NCBI GenBank assembly: GCA_023379465.1
Contig: JAMCTM010000027.1
Location: 1-64,000 of the forward strand
Length of the DNA stretch: 64,000 nucleotides
Source: Patescibacteria group bacterium
Lineage (GTDB): Bacteria > Patescibacteria > Microgenomatia > Levybacterales > UBA12049
Reading direction: 5' to 3'
Under the pieces are notes generated by a model, which was not told the DNA's origin, searched no databases, and saw only the letters and a list, made by a program, of their open reading frames with translations. Shown here in pieces: positions 8,096-15,355 of this stretch. The position numbers and the translations under genes are program-made. Position 1 is the first letter of the stretch; the number at the start of each line of letters is the position of its first letter.

Positions 8096-8132
8096 TGTGT
8101 TTTGCGTCACATTTGCTTATTAATGTTATAAT
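8096..8132 (+). promoter_or_regulatory. Crp/Fnr-type operator and extended -10 promoter of the regulator gene
   Basis: TGTGT-TTTGCG-TCACA (8096-8111) matches the TGTGA-N6-TCACA Crp-type palindrome at 9 of 10 half-site bases. The -10 TATAAT (8127-8132) has a TG extension. With a start point near 8139 the site is centred at about -35, overlapping the -35 region. That position fits autorepression or close class II activation. Confidence 0.6.
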
Positions 8133-8170
8133 AAAGTAGGAGAAAAACAAGGTTTACAGCTTTAAGTTCT

Positions 8171-8836
8171 ATGAAAGATAAAAAAGGCAACCTTGCAGAA
8201 ATCTTCCGAGAGCAAAAACCCCGCTCGTACAAAAAGGGGCAGATAGTAATACGCCCCGACGATGTTTTTCCTGGGATTTTTTACGTAGATAAAGGTTTTG
8301 TTAAGGCATACTCTCTAACGGAGCAGGGAGAGCAAAAAAACCACATTATTTATAAAAAAGGGGATGTATTCCCTCTTGTGAATTCTTTCGCATCAAGAAG
8401 AACCAACGCGTTCTTTGAAACAGTAAATAATTCATCATTAAGAAAAATAGAATATGACGAGTTTATAAAGCTCATAAGGTCCGACAACGATATGTTGCTG
8501 GATCTGACAAGGAGAATTTCCGACTATATGAGGATATACATCGAAAGAATAGACGGTCTGGAATATACAAAAGCAAGATCAAGAATTATAGATCATCTCT
8601 TGTTTTTGTCCGAAAGATTTGGAAAAGCAAACAGCAAACAGATCATAATTGAAGTTCCCATTACGCACAAAGATATTGCCGACAGCACTGCAGTCTCAAG
8701 GGAAACAGTAAGCCGGGAGATGGAAAAATTGAAGAAAGATAAGCTTATTCAGAATAAAAACAAATTCTTAGTTATCGTGGACCTTAATAAGCTGGAACGT
8801 CAGCTATTGCTGCAGTCAGACTCCAAAAGACTTTAA
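8171..8836 (+). CDS. Crp/Fnr-family transcriptional regulator
   Basis: A 221-residue protein with the standard layout: a cyclic-nucleotide-binding-like beta roll (residues about 20-105, with KGQIVIRPDD and GDVFPLVNSF), a long dimer helix (about 110-140) and a C-terminal helix-turn-helix with THKDIADSTAVSRETVSREMEKL. No N-terminal Fnr-type cysteine cluster is present, so it is not an oxygen-sensing Fnr of the classical kind; the ligand is unknown. A Crp-like palindrome lies in its own promoter. The convergent hypothetical gene ends 2 bases away. Confidence 0.92.
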   Translation: MKDKKGNLAEIFREQKPRSYKKGQIVIRPDDVFPGIFYVDKGFVKAYSLTEQGEQKNHIIYKKGDVFPLVNSFASRRTNAFFETVNNSSLRKIEYDEFIKLIRSDNDMLLDLTRRISDYMRIYIERIDGLEYTKARSRIIDHLLFLSERFGKANSKQIIIEVPITHKDIADSTAVSRETVSREMEKLKKDKLIQNKNKFLVIVDLNKLERQLLLQSDSKRL

Positions 8837-8838
8837 AG

Positions 8839-9180
8839 CTATTTACTGATTGTTTCATTAGTCGGGATTATCCTGCTTCTTTTTTTGCCGTTTGTCGGAA
8901 ATCCTGTCGGGAGAAGATACCCCTGCCAAGTTTTCCTACCCACAAAAAGTTCTAAATGGGTAAGATCGGTAAATTTAGGTTCGTTTTTTACGCTATATAT
9001 CCTGTAAAAACCTTTTGCCAAAACCGAGTCATCGACAAATTTTCTTTTAGACCAAACAAGTATCTCCCCTATATCTTCTGCGTTAATGCATGCGAATGAC
9101 TTGTTATCCAAAATCAGAATTTTTTTCAAATCCCTTGTCTCAAGAAGCGAATATTCACCGTCTTTTACTAAATTAATCAT
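8839..9180 (-). CDS. Hypothetical protein, 113 residues
   Basis: Not recognised. It is a soluble protein of mixed charge with alternating hydrophobic strands (KKILILDNKSFACI, IGEILVWSKRKF, YRIYSVKNEPKFT) and a basic end (NGKKRSRIIP). No signal peptide or membrane helix. An AT-rich -10-like sequence precedes the ATG at 9180. It is convergent with the Crp/Fnr gene and upstream of nothing obvious, so context gives no role. Confidence 0.6.
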   Translation of the reverse strand: MINLVKDGEYSLLETRDLKKILILDNKSFACINAEDIGEILVWSKRKFVDDSVLAKGFYRIYSVKNEPKFTDLTHLELFVGRKTWQGYLLPTGFPTNGKKRSRIIPTNETISK

Positions 9181-9237
9181 ACAAAAATCGATAATATAAC
9201 TTCACGAATAAAATTCAGTGAAAAATATCACAAAATT

Positions 9238-9987
9238 TTAGCGGTTTAGAGTGCCGTTTAGATTATCCTGTGTAGAGTTTATTGTATTTTTAATACCCTG
9301 GTTATATTGGTAAAAGTTATTGCTTGTTGCACCATGATCAGTATTGTCAATCTTATAATTATTGTTACCGTTGGGAGAAATTTCCGTACCCTTTACATCC
9401 TGTAACTGTTTCTGCCTCTCCTGTGTTTGCATAAGAATTTTTTCTATGTCGGATTTGTTTTCGGCGCTTATTGATGCTTTTTTCGCCTCCCTAAGGTTTA
9501 GTTCGCTTTGTTGAATATTTTCAAGATTAAGATTTTTACTTGCATTTAAATCTTTTTGATATTCCTGAATTGTTTCGTTAAGCTTGCTATTCTGCTCACT
9601 GTTGGATAGGGCTTTTATCTCTTCGCTTCTCCTTTGCAGGATAACATTCTTAAATGACGGGTCAACGGCTGCCACAACATTTTCTGACAATCTTTTTAGC
9701 GGGTAAAGTAGATCTCCGGGCAGCGCACTTTGAGCGTTTACAAAGGAGGCAAAACCCAAAAGAAGAAATAGTGAAAGCATCGTGCTCAAGAAAAGCTTTT
9801 TTGAAAAATAAGAAAACCCGGATGGGGTTTTTCTTAATATAAATTCACTCTTTACTTCATTTGACCTGTTAAAATTGTAAAGGTTGGAAAGGTTTTTTGA
9901 AAAAAGCGACAAATCCTGCGCCTCGTTTTCCGAAGCCCCGGCTTCTTTTAATTCCTTGACTAAATTTTCTAAATTTACATCATTCAC
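9238..9987 (-). CDS. Membrane protein with DUF5667 domain, probable anti-sigma partner
   Basis: A 249-residue protein. Residues 1-65 are cytosolic and charged, residues about 66-86 form one membrane helix (FLSTMLSLFLLLGFASF), and the outer part opens with ALPGDLLYPLKRLSEN, the hallmark of DUF5667. A long Gln/Asn/Glu-rich helical region with probable coiled coil follows (about 115-200) and a low-complexity Asn-rich tail. It starts 8 bases inside the end of the ECF sigma gene, which fits a membrane-bound anti-sigma factor sensing the envelope. No zinc anti-sigma motif (HxxxCxxC) is seen, so the anti-sigma role is inference from context. Confidence 0.8.
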   Translation of the reverse strand: MNDVNLENLVKELKEAGASENEAQDLSLFSKNLSNLYNFNRSNEVKSEFILRKTPSGFSYFSKKLFLSTMLSLFLLLGFASFVNAQSALPGDLLYPLKRLSENVVAAVDPSFKNVILQRRSEEIKALSNSEQNSKLNETIQEYQKDLNASKNLNLENIQQSELNLREAKKASISAENKSDIEKILMQTQERQKQLQDVKGTEISPNGNNNYKIDNTDHGATSNNFYQYNQGIKNTINSTQDNLNGTLNR

Positions 9988-10486
9988 TTTCTATCACCTC
10001 TTTAAGTTTCTTTAATGCCCTGTATTGCAGAACTCTGACATTTACCTCTGTTGTTTCCATTATGCCTGCAGCCTCCTTTGCCGAAAGGTCGTTTATAAAC
10101 CTTAAGATTATTACTTCCCTTAAATTTTCGGGCAAAATTTTTAGAGCAGAATTAACTTTCTTAATATTATTGTCCTTATCAATTCTTTCTATTAAGTCCT
10201 CGTCGTAATGGGGCTCTATCCCCTTTTCTACTGTTTCCTCAAGGGAAACTTTCTTATTTTTTTTATTTTTCCGATAATTGTCGATTATAATGTTTTTTGC
10301 AGTTTTGTATAATAGCGCTTGCATAAAATCAGGCTTTATTTTTTTCCAGCTTTTCCAAATCCTCAAAAATACTTCGCTTGTAATATCCTCTGACAGATAT
10401 GGATCCGAGGTATTTATATAAACGTACCTGTAAATCTTGTCCGAATACTTTATGTAAACTTCTTGAAAGTCTTTTGAATACTGCAT
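9980..10486 (-). CDS. ECF-type RNA polymerase sigma factor
   Basis: 168 residues from the ATG at 10486. Region 2 runs from YIKYSDKIYRYVYI to SEDITSEVFLRIWKSW and DNYRKNKKNKK. Region 4 is LPENLREVIILRFINDLSAKEAAGIM followed by the recognition helix VNVRVLQYRALKKLKEV. Regions 1.1 and 3 are absent, as in ECF factors. The open frame continues upstream to 10624, but that would run into the divergent gene; a TAAAAT box ends 7 bases before 10486, supporting this start. It forms an operon with the DUF5667 gene and is divergent from the DUF5666 gene, a probable target. Confidence 0.9.
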   Translation of the reverse strand: MQYSKDFQEVYIKYSDKIYRYVYINTSDPYLSEDITSEVFLRIWKSWKKIKPDFMQALLYKTAKNIIIDNYRKNKKNKKVSLEETVEKGIEPHYDEDLIERIDKDNNIKKVNSALKILPENLREVIILRFINDLSAKEAAGIMETTEVNVRVLQYRALKKLKEVIESE

Positions 10487-10523
10487 GAGACATATTTTAC
10501 CACGTCCGTTTCCCTCCTTATGT

Positions 10524-10546
10524 AACGAAATATTTAGACTTTCGTT
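10524..10546. repeat. Inverted repeat, probable operator between the sigma operon and the DUF5666 gene
   Basis: A perfect 7-bp inverted repeat AACGAAA-N9-TTTCGTT. It lies between the possible -35 and -10 (TTATAA, ending 6-7 bases before the ATG) of the plus-strand gene and about 40 bases upstream of the sigma gene. This is a natural place for a dimeric regulator to control both directions. Confidence 0.6.
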
Positions 10547-10557
10547 ATAAGTTTTAT

Positions 10558-11247
10558 ATGAAAAGGACATTTGTAATTTCGATAATCGCAATAATTTTCG
10601 TATTATCGGAAAGTCAGTTTGCAACGGTAGCAGATGCTCAAGGAATTAACTTTGGTTCGTTCTTCAGAATCAATAACCAAAATCACTCAAAGGTCGAATC
10701 CAACGAAAACCTTCAGATACAGAACAGAAACGAAAATAAAAACCAGGAGGAGACGAACGAACAAGAAGCGGAAAATCTTCAAATCCAAAACAAAGAACAG
10801 ACCCAATTAAGAATTTTTCCAAAAGAAAATACGAACGGAAATCAATACTTTATGTTAAAGGGAGTTATAACCGCCACCTCTTCCGGATCTCTTACCATTA
10901 ATAACACTAATATATTAATTGATAACTCCGTCACCGGAAATGTAAAAATTGTAGGAAATGTACAGACGGGCGCATACGCGATGGTCCAGGGAATAATCCA
11001 AAACTCAAACTACTACGCGGATAAAATAGTGGTCGACCAGAGAAACAACAGTAATTCGAATGAGAATGAAATAAATGAATTTAGACTTAAAATTGGCACT
11101 CCTTCCGCATATGCATCTCCCAGCGCTAATTTTGAGCAAAACGAGAATTCTACGGCAAGTGCACATGAGAATATATTTCTTTCAAATTTAATTACAAGAG
11201 TTCAAAATTTACTAACCTATCTGGAGAACCTCGCCTCAAAGATATAG
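10558..11247 (+). CDS. Secreted DUF5666-like protein
   Basis: 229 residues with a signal peptide (MKRTFVISIIAIIFVL, cleavage likely near VADA-Q at 27). A Gln/Asn/Glu-rich low-complexity segment (about 40-85) with the repeated NLQIQN follows, then a small beta domain: KGVITATSSGSLTI, then NVQTGAYAMVQGIIQ and ADKIVVDQ. That beta pattern is the OB-like fold of DUF5666. A Ser/Asn-rich tail ends in a leucine-rich helix. It is exported to the cell surface or outside. It is divergent from an ECF sigma/anti-sigma pair and shares an inverted repeat with it, so it is probably under that system's control. Confidence 0.78.
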   Translation: MKRTFVISIIAIIFVLSESQFATVADAQGINFGSFFRINNQNHSKVESNENLQIQNRNENKNQEETNEQEAENLQIQNKEQTQLRIFPKENTNGNQYFMLKGVITATSSGSLTINNTNILIDNSVTGNVKIVGNVQTGAYAMVQGIIQNSNYYADKIVVDQRNNSNSNENEINEFRLKIGTPSAYASPSANFEQNENSTASAHENIFLSNLITRVQNLLTYLENLASKI

Positions 11248-11248
11248 A

Positions 11249-12778
11249 CTACATCTCACTGTAACCGGGGAAAAAGTCGGTTATTATTTTATTCTCATTA
11301 ACGCCGGCTTTTTTAAGTGCGTCCGTAAACCTTTCAACCATAAGCTGCGGGCCGGAAATGTAAAAATCCCTAATATAAAGACTTGGTACTATATCCTTGA
11401 TGTTTTCTTCGGTAATATGCCCCACTACACCCGTCCAGTCGTGAGGCGCACTCTTTGCATCGGTTAAAACATAAACTGTTCTTACCCCATTGTGCTTGGC
11501 GCGCTCGAAAAGTTCTGAATATATAATATCCCCCTTGGTTCTGTTGGCAAAAATCACCACGATATCAACCTGCAAATTATTATCTACAATATATTTGATC
11601 ATACTTCTAAAAGGCGCTATCCCAACGCCTCCCGCTATAAACGCAAGGGGCTTTCTAAAATCCTTAGGCAAAACGAAATCCCCGGCAACCTGGCTTGCGA
11701 TTATCTCTTTACCGTGTTCCATATTAAGAAGTTCTTTCTTAAAGCTGCTCGAGGGGTTATAAAATTTAACGGTTATCGAAACGTCATTTTCTGTAGGAGA
11801 TGAAGAAATGCTGAAATACCTCCTGCTTCCCCTTGAATCCATATGCTGGTGCGGCAATGTCCATTCCATATACTGGCCGGGGGAAAACTTTAAAGGCGAA
11901 TGGTTATTGAATACAAACTCGAATGTATCATGGCTTAGCTGAATTCTCGATTTAAGAGGAAGGGCTATTCTTGAAGTAGGGTTTATTATATAAGAAAATA
12001 CGTTACCAATAACCAGCGCCAACTCAGGGGTAAAAACGATGCCAAGCCTTAAGGATGGCGTCGAATACAAAAGAGCCACAAAATATGCATAATACTGCCT
12101 GTACCGTTTAGTTGTAGGGGCAGTTAAAGGCTCCGTAAACATCACAAACAAAAAGAAAAACAGGGCGGTATTCAAAAGGTTGAGGCGCCATGTAACTAAA
12201 ATCGTATCTATATTACCGCCTCTTATAAGAACCCCCGCCGTTATTATCAATATATAAGATAGGAGAAAATGGAAAACCATATCCTCGCGCTGGATTCTTC
12301 TAACAAGCAATAATCCTCCCACAAGGACAAACGGCACCATCACGGTTGTGCCGACCCACCATGTCGCCATGTGTTCGGTTGAAAGCATTGCAATTCCCGC
12401 GACGGCCGCCGCCGCCGGATTAAAAATATGCTTTTTGTCCACCGTAAGAAAATACTTTGAAGCCATGGCCACAGCGCTGGCAAGCGCAATAAAAGTAAAA
12501 TTTTTCGGGAAACCTACCGGAACGATTAGAGTTAAGATAAGAGCCGTTATAAACACCGACTCAAAATTTGTCACGGCCTTAAACATCTTCGCAAAAATTA
12601 CGTTAAAGATATAAGAAACTATTACCGCGGTAACGGCATTAATCATGATATCCAAAGGACTGAAGTTCAAATACCCGAAGAAACTTAAAACGACCGCCGT
12701 TCCTACCAGAAAGATCAGGTAGTAAAGCGTTAACCTGTACATTGTGATTTTTATTAAAATTGAATCTATATATTTCAT
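11249..12778 (-). CDS. NqrB/RnfD-like membrane domain fused to an FAD/NAD(P)H reductase domain
   Basis: A 509-residue fusion. Residues 1 to about 270 hold eight to ten membrane helices resembling NqrB/RnfD, including HIFNPAAAAVAG and the loop MFTEPLTAPTTKRYRQYYA. Residues about 275-370 are a ferredoxin-reductase FAD domain (FSPGQYMEW, RRYFSISSSP). Residues about 370-509 are the NAD(P) half (IAGGVGIAPFRSM, DFYISGPQLMVERF). No 2Fe-2S domain is present, unlike NqrF. It should accept electrons from cytosolic NAD(P)H and pass them into the membrane. It is immediately followed upstream by apbE and two FMN-binding proteins, which marks it as the core of a flavin-based redox module. Confidence 0.88.
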   Translation of the reverse strand: MKYIDSILIKITMYRLTLYYLIFLVGTAVVLSFFGYLNFSPLDIMINAVTAVIVSYIFNVIFAKMFKAVTNFESVFITALILTLIVPVGFPKNFTFIALASAVAMASKYFLTVDKKHIFNPAAAAVAGIAMLSTEHMATWWVGTTVMVPFVLVGGLLLVRRIQREDMVFHFLLSYILIITAGVLIRGGNIDTILVTWRLNLLNTALFFFLFVMFTEPLTAPTTKRYRQYYAYFVALLYSTPSLRLGIVFTPELALVIGNVFSYIINPTSRIALPLKSRIQLSHDTFEFVFNNHSPLKFSPGQYMEWTLPHQHMDSRGSRRYFSISSSPTENDVSITVKFYNPSSSFKKELLNMEHGKEIIASQVAGDFVLPKDFRKPLAFIAGGVGIAPFRSMIKYIVDNNLQVDIVVIFANRTKGDIIYSELFERAKHNGVRTVYVLTDAKSAPHDWTGVVGHITEENIKDIVPSLYIRDFYISGPQLMVERFTDALKKAGVNENKIITDFFPGYSEM

Positions 12779-12781
12779 AAT

Positions 12782-13516
12782 TTAATTTGCGGTTAATTTT
12801 TCAAAACCGCTTGTTAATATAGCCCTTTTTGTTTTAGTGACCAAATAACCCTCCAGACCTTTCTGTTTTTCCAGAAAATTAATACCCGCTTCTCCCATTG
12901 CGAACGCGGCGGTTGCGAACCTGTCCGCGTCAAAAACGTCTTTTGCTACAACGGAAATTGACGCTATATCATCAGCCCCTTTTTTAAGCTTTGGGTCTAA
13001 GATATGCTGTCCCCTTCTGTAATTGCCGCTTGTCGCGATACCCATGTTGGTAAGATGCAAAATCTTTATAACTTCCTTTAGATTAAACGGGTTTTGTATT
13101 CCTACGCTCCATTTCTTTCCTTCGTGGTTAAATCCCTCTACCTGTATGTCTCCCGCTATTTCAACATAAAAATTTTTTAATCCTTTTTTCTTCAGGATTT
13201 TTGCGCCGTTTGATATGGCATAACCCTTTACGATACCTGACGGATCTAACTTTCCGCTAAAGTAAATATCAAAATAGCCCATTGTTTCATTCTTGGTTTG
13301 TTCGGAAAGCATAAATATTTCCTCCATTTCTCCGCTTTTATGTTTAACTTCTCCTCTGTTAATCTGTGAAACTTCGCTTGACTCCTTGTAAGGACTAAAT
13401 TTATCATCTATATGATGAAAGTAAGAAAAAACCTCGTTAATATCCTCTTCTCTTGCTCTCTTATCTGCTATATCTATCGTAACCGGCATCCCCATAATAG
13501 TTCTTTGTTTTCTCAT
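12782..13516 (-). CDS. apbE: FAD:protein FMN transferase
   Basis: A 244-residue ApbE-family protein. It begins with TIMGMPVTIDI, and has HHIDDKFSPYKESSEVSQINR, the FAD site FSGKLDPSGIVKGYAI, EIAGDIQVEG, SGNYRRGQHILDPK (normally the H-I-.-D-P block) and VFDADRFATAAFAMG with the magnesium-binding Asp. It joins FMN by a phosphoester bond to Ser/Thr of exported proteins. Most ApbEs are exported; here no clear signal peptide or lipobox is seen, so it may be cytosolic or use an atypical anchor. It overlaps the upstream FMN-binding gene by 4 bases; the two proteins encoded just upstream are the obvious substrates. Confidence 0.93.
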   Translation of the reverse strand: MRKQRTIMGMPVTIDIADKRAREEDINEVFSYFHHIDDKFSPYKESSEVSQINRGEVKHKSGEMEEIFMLSEQTKNETMGYFDIYFSGKLDPSGIVKGYAISNGAKILKKKGLKNFYVEIAGDIQVEGFNHEGKKWSVGIQNPFNLKEVIKILHLTNMGIATSGNYRRGQHILDPKLKKGADDIASISVVAKDVFDADRFATAAFAMGEAGINFLEKQKGLEGYLVTKTKRAILTSGFEKLTAN

Positions 13517-14064
13517 TTTGCCTGAGCCAAAGCGCTTGCCAACGACTGCTGGAACGCCATGCTCGAATCCGATGCTCCCGAAATTATGTTTACGTTCGCG
13601 CTCTGCGCGGCAAGCGCCTCCTGTTTTAAGTAAGGCATTGCCTGGGAATTAATATACTGCGAAGTACCGTTGTCGTTTGGATACTGCAGGAATACTACGT
13701 CAGTTAATCTGCCGCCCGATATAACCGCCTGAACCTGCATATAACCGTAAAACGCATCTGCTGTTGCTCCCGTATACGTGCCGTCTTTATATTGCCCTGA
13801 GGGCGTAGGAGTAGGTGCTGTTGTGGGTGTAGGCGTAGCCGGCGGCTGCGTTACCGGGACATTTGAGCCAGGCGCGCGCGCGCTTGGCGAAGGAGTTAGC
13901 GTTGCTGTTGCCGTAGGTAAAGATGTCGGCGAAGCAGTAATTATATTCTGAACAGTATTTGGCGGAGAAATAACTATCTTATGATTTTCGGGATTCAGGT
14001 GCCTAACCAGCACCACGAGTCCGAAAACGCCCAAGACAACCGTAATTTGTAAATATTTCCTCAT
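13513..14064 (-). CDS. Exported FMN-binding domain protein with long Pro/Thr linker
   Basis: 183 residues. An N-terminal membrane anchor (YLQITVVLGVFGLVVLV) is followed by a Pro/Thr/Ser-rich linker (about 40-95) with TPTPTT-type units, then an FMN-binding domain of the NqrC/RnfG type (about 96-183). It starts GQYKDGTYTG and ends with NIISGASDSSMAF. In this family the Ser/Thr at the end of SGA(S/T) receives FMN from ApbE. The linker would let the flavin reach away from the membrane. Its FMN domain is nearly identical to that of the next gene upstream, so the pair arose by recent duplication. Confidence 0.88.
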   Translation of the reverse strand: MRKYLQITVVLGVFGLVVLVRHLNPENHKIVISPPNTVQNIITASPTSLPTATATLTPSPSARAPGSNVPVTQPPATPTPTTAPTPTPSGQYKDGTYTGATADAFYGYMQVQAVISGGRLTDVVFLQYPNDNGTSQYINSQAMPYLKQEALAAQSANVNIISGASDSSMAFQQSLASALAQAK

Positions 14065-14151
14065 GAATTATATCTATTTTTGAAATTTTAGCTTAAAATT
14101 AGCTGAAATTTAACTTTTTGGGTAAAACCTTACCTGTTTATATTGTACGAA

Positions 14152-14556
14152 TTATTTTGCCTGATTTAAAGCATCAGTTAATGATGCTATAAAGGCCGGA
14201 GACGTGGCTGAAGCACCACTTACTCCATTTACGTTCGCGCTCTGCGCGGCAAGCGCCTCCTGCTGTAAGTAAGGCATTGCCTGGGAATTAATATACTGCG
14301 AAGTGGGGTTGTCATTCGGGTACTGAAGGAATGTAACACTTGTCAACTTCCCGCCCGATATAACCGCCTGAACCTGAACGTTGCCGTAAAACGCATTCTG
14401 GACGCTTCCGGTGTATGTGCCGTTTTTATAAGAAGCGGAAGTGCTGATAGTCTGTCCCTGTGTATTGGTTGCGGCGTGACCGCTCCCGTTTTGTCTAAAA
14501 AATATCAGCGCTCCCAAAATGCCTACCGCAGCAATAGATAATAAATATTTTTTCAT
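14152..14556 (-). CDS. Exported FMN-binding domain protein, short form
   Basis: 134 residues: an N-terminal anchor or signal (KKYLLSIAAVGILGALIFF), a short spacer, and the same FMN-binding domain (SYKNGTYTG to NGVSGASATSPAF). The SGAS motif supplies the expected flavinylation Ser. Apart from lacking the Pro-rich linker it is a close copy of the neighbouring gene, including long identical DNA segments. It is the first gene of the four-gene redox module, 87 bases before the next. Two carriers at different distance from the membrane suggest a relay (inference). Confidence 0.88.
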   Translation of the reverse strand: MKKYLLSIAAVGILGALIFFRQNGSGHAATNTQGQTISTSASYKNGTYTGSVQNAFYGNVQVQAVISGGKLTSVTFLQYPNDNPTSQYINSQAMPYLQQEALAAQSANVNGVSGASATSPAFIASLTDALNQAK

Positions 14557-14602
14557 AAGATACTAATTTAGGAAACTAGGCTTAAAATCAACTGAGGATA
14601 TT

Positions 14603-15346
14603 TTACTCAAAATCCTTTGCGGCTTTTCTATAATTACAATAGTCGCAATCAGGCGAACTCTGCGGCATTAACGGACCGCTCAGGCAATTAAAAGCATTTG
14701 TAATTGCGTCTTCGACCCACGACGTATCACCTTTATAGGGAATTATTTTTATATCAAACTCAAGTTTTGCATCAAACTTTTCCATGTTCGTCTTACCGTT
14801 GCAGTAAACAAAATAACCGGTTTTAGAGACCGGATAGGCATTTTTTTCGAACAGCCACTGGTAGATCTCCATTTGTCTTTTGTAACCAATCTGCCATTCC
14901 GCGTCCAGATTTACTTCTTCGTCTTTTGATGTAGACTTGTAGTCAACAATAATAAATTCTTTTTGCGGATTTATCCAGACATCGTCGACTCCGCCAGTAA
15001 TGATAAAATTAGTTTTCTTGTCTTGATAAGTTATGCCCTTAAACGGATCGCGCCATTCGTCGAGTTTTTCATGCTTTAACGGAATAGCGTCAATTCCGAA
15101 TTTTTTCATCAGGGGATGCGCCTGCCCTTTTTCCCGCAAAATGTCAAATTCCTTTTTTAAAAGCTTGTCAACTGCGGAGTTCAAGGCAAACGGAAATCCC
15201 GGAGGCTGGGCTACTCCTAATTTCCTGTCCAGATAAAAGCATCTCGGACAATTAAGGAACAAGTCGAGTTTCGACCGGCTAAGCCTGTACGGATAATCCT
15301 GCGTGTATAAATTGCCTTTTCTTTTTGGATTGTAAAATGCCGACAT
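14603..15346 (-). CDS. PD-(D/E)XK nuclease, Cas4/RecB-like, with probable Fe-S cluster
   Basis: 247 residues. It starts with YRLSRSKLDLFLNCPRCFYL (Cys33, Cys36), has the nuclease core GGVDDVWINPQ and FIIVDYKST (Asp121, Asp135, Lys137), then a Gln/Tyr helix QIGYKRQMEIYQWLF. Two further cysteines (Cys234, Cys237, CDYCNYRK) at the C-terminus complete a four-cysteine set like the iron-sulfur cluster of Cas4 and AddB. No CRISPR array or cas gene is present in the window, so this is more likely a stand-alone RecB-family repair nuclease. It overlaps nothing and follows the MazG-like gene by 9 bases. Confidence 0.85.
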   Translation of the reverse strand: MSAFYNPKRKGNLYTQDYPYRLSRSKLDLFLNCPRCFYLDRKLGVAQPPGFPFALNSAVDKLLKKEFDILREKGQAHPLMKKFGIDAIPLKHEKLDEWRDPFKGITYQDKKTNFIITGGVDDVWINPQKEFIIVDYKSTSKDEEVNLDAEWQIGYKRQMEIYQWLFEKNAYPVSKTGYFVYCNGKTNMEKFDAKLEFDIKIIPYKGDTSWVEDAITNAFNCLSGPLMPQSSPDCDYCNYRKAAKDFE

Positions 15347-15355
15347 AATTTTAAG

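Noticed and set aside
10487..10624. N-terminal extension of the ECF sigma frame, with an AGGAGG at 10513-10518
   Set aside because: It would overlap the divergent DUF5666 gene, and no in-frame start codon lies at a usable distance after AGGAGG.
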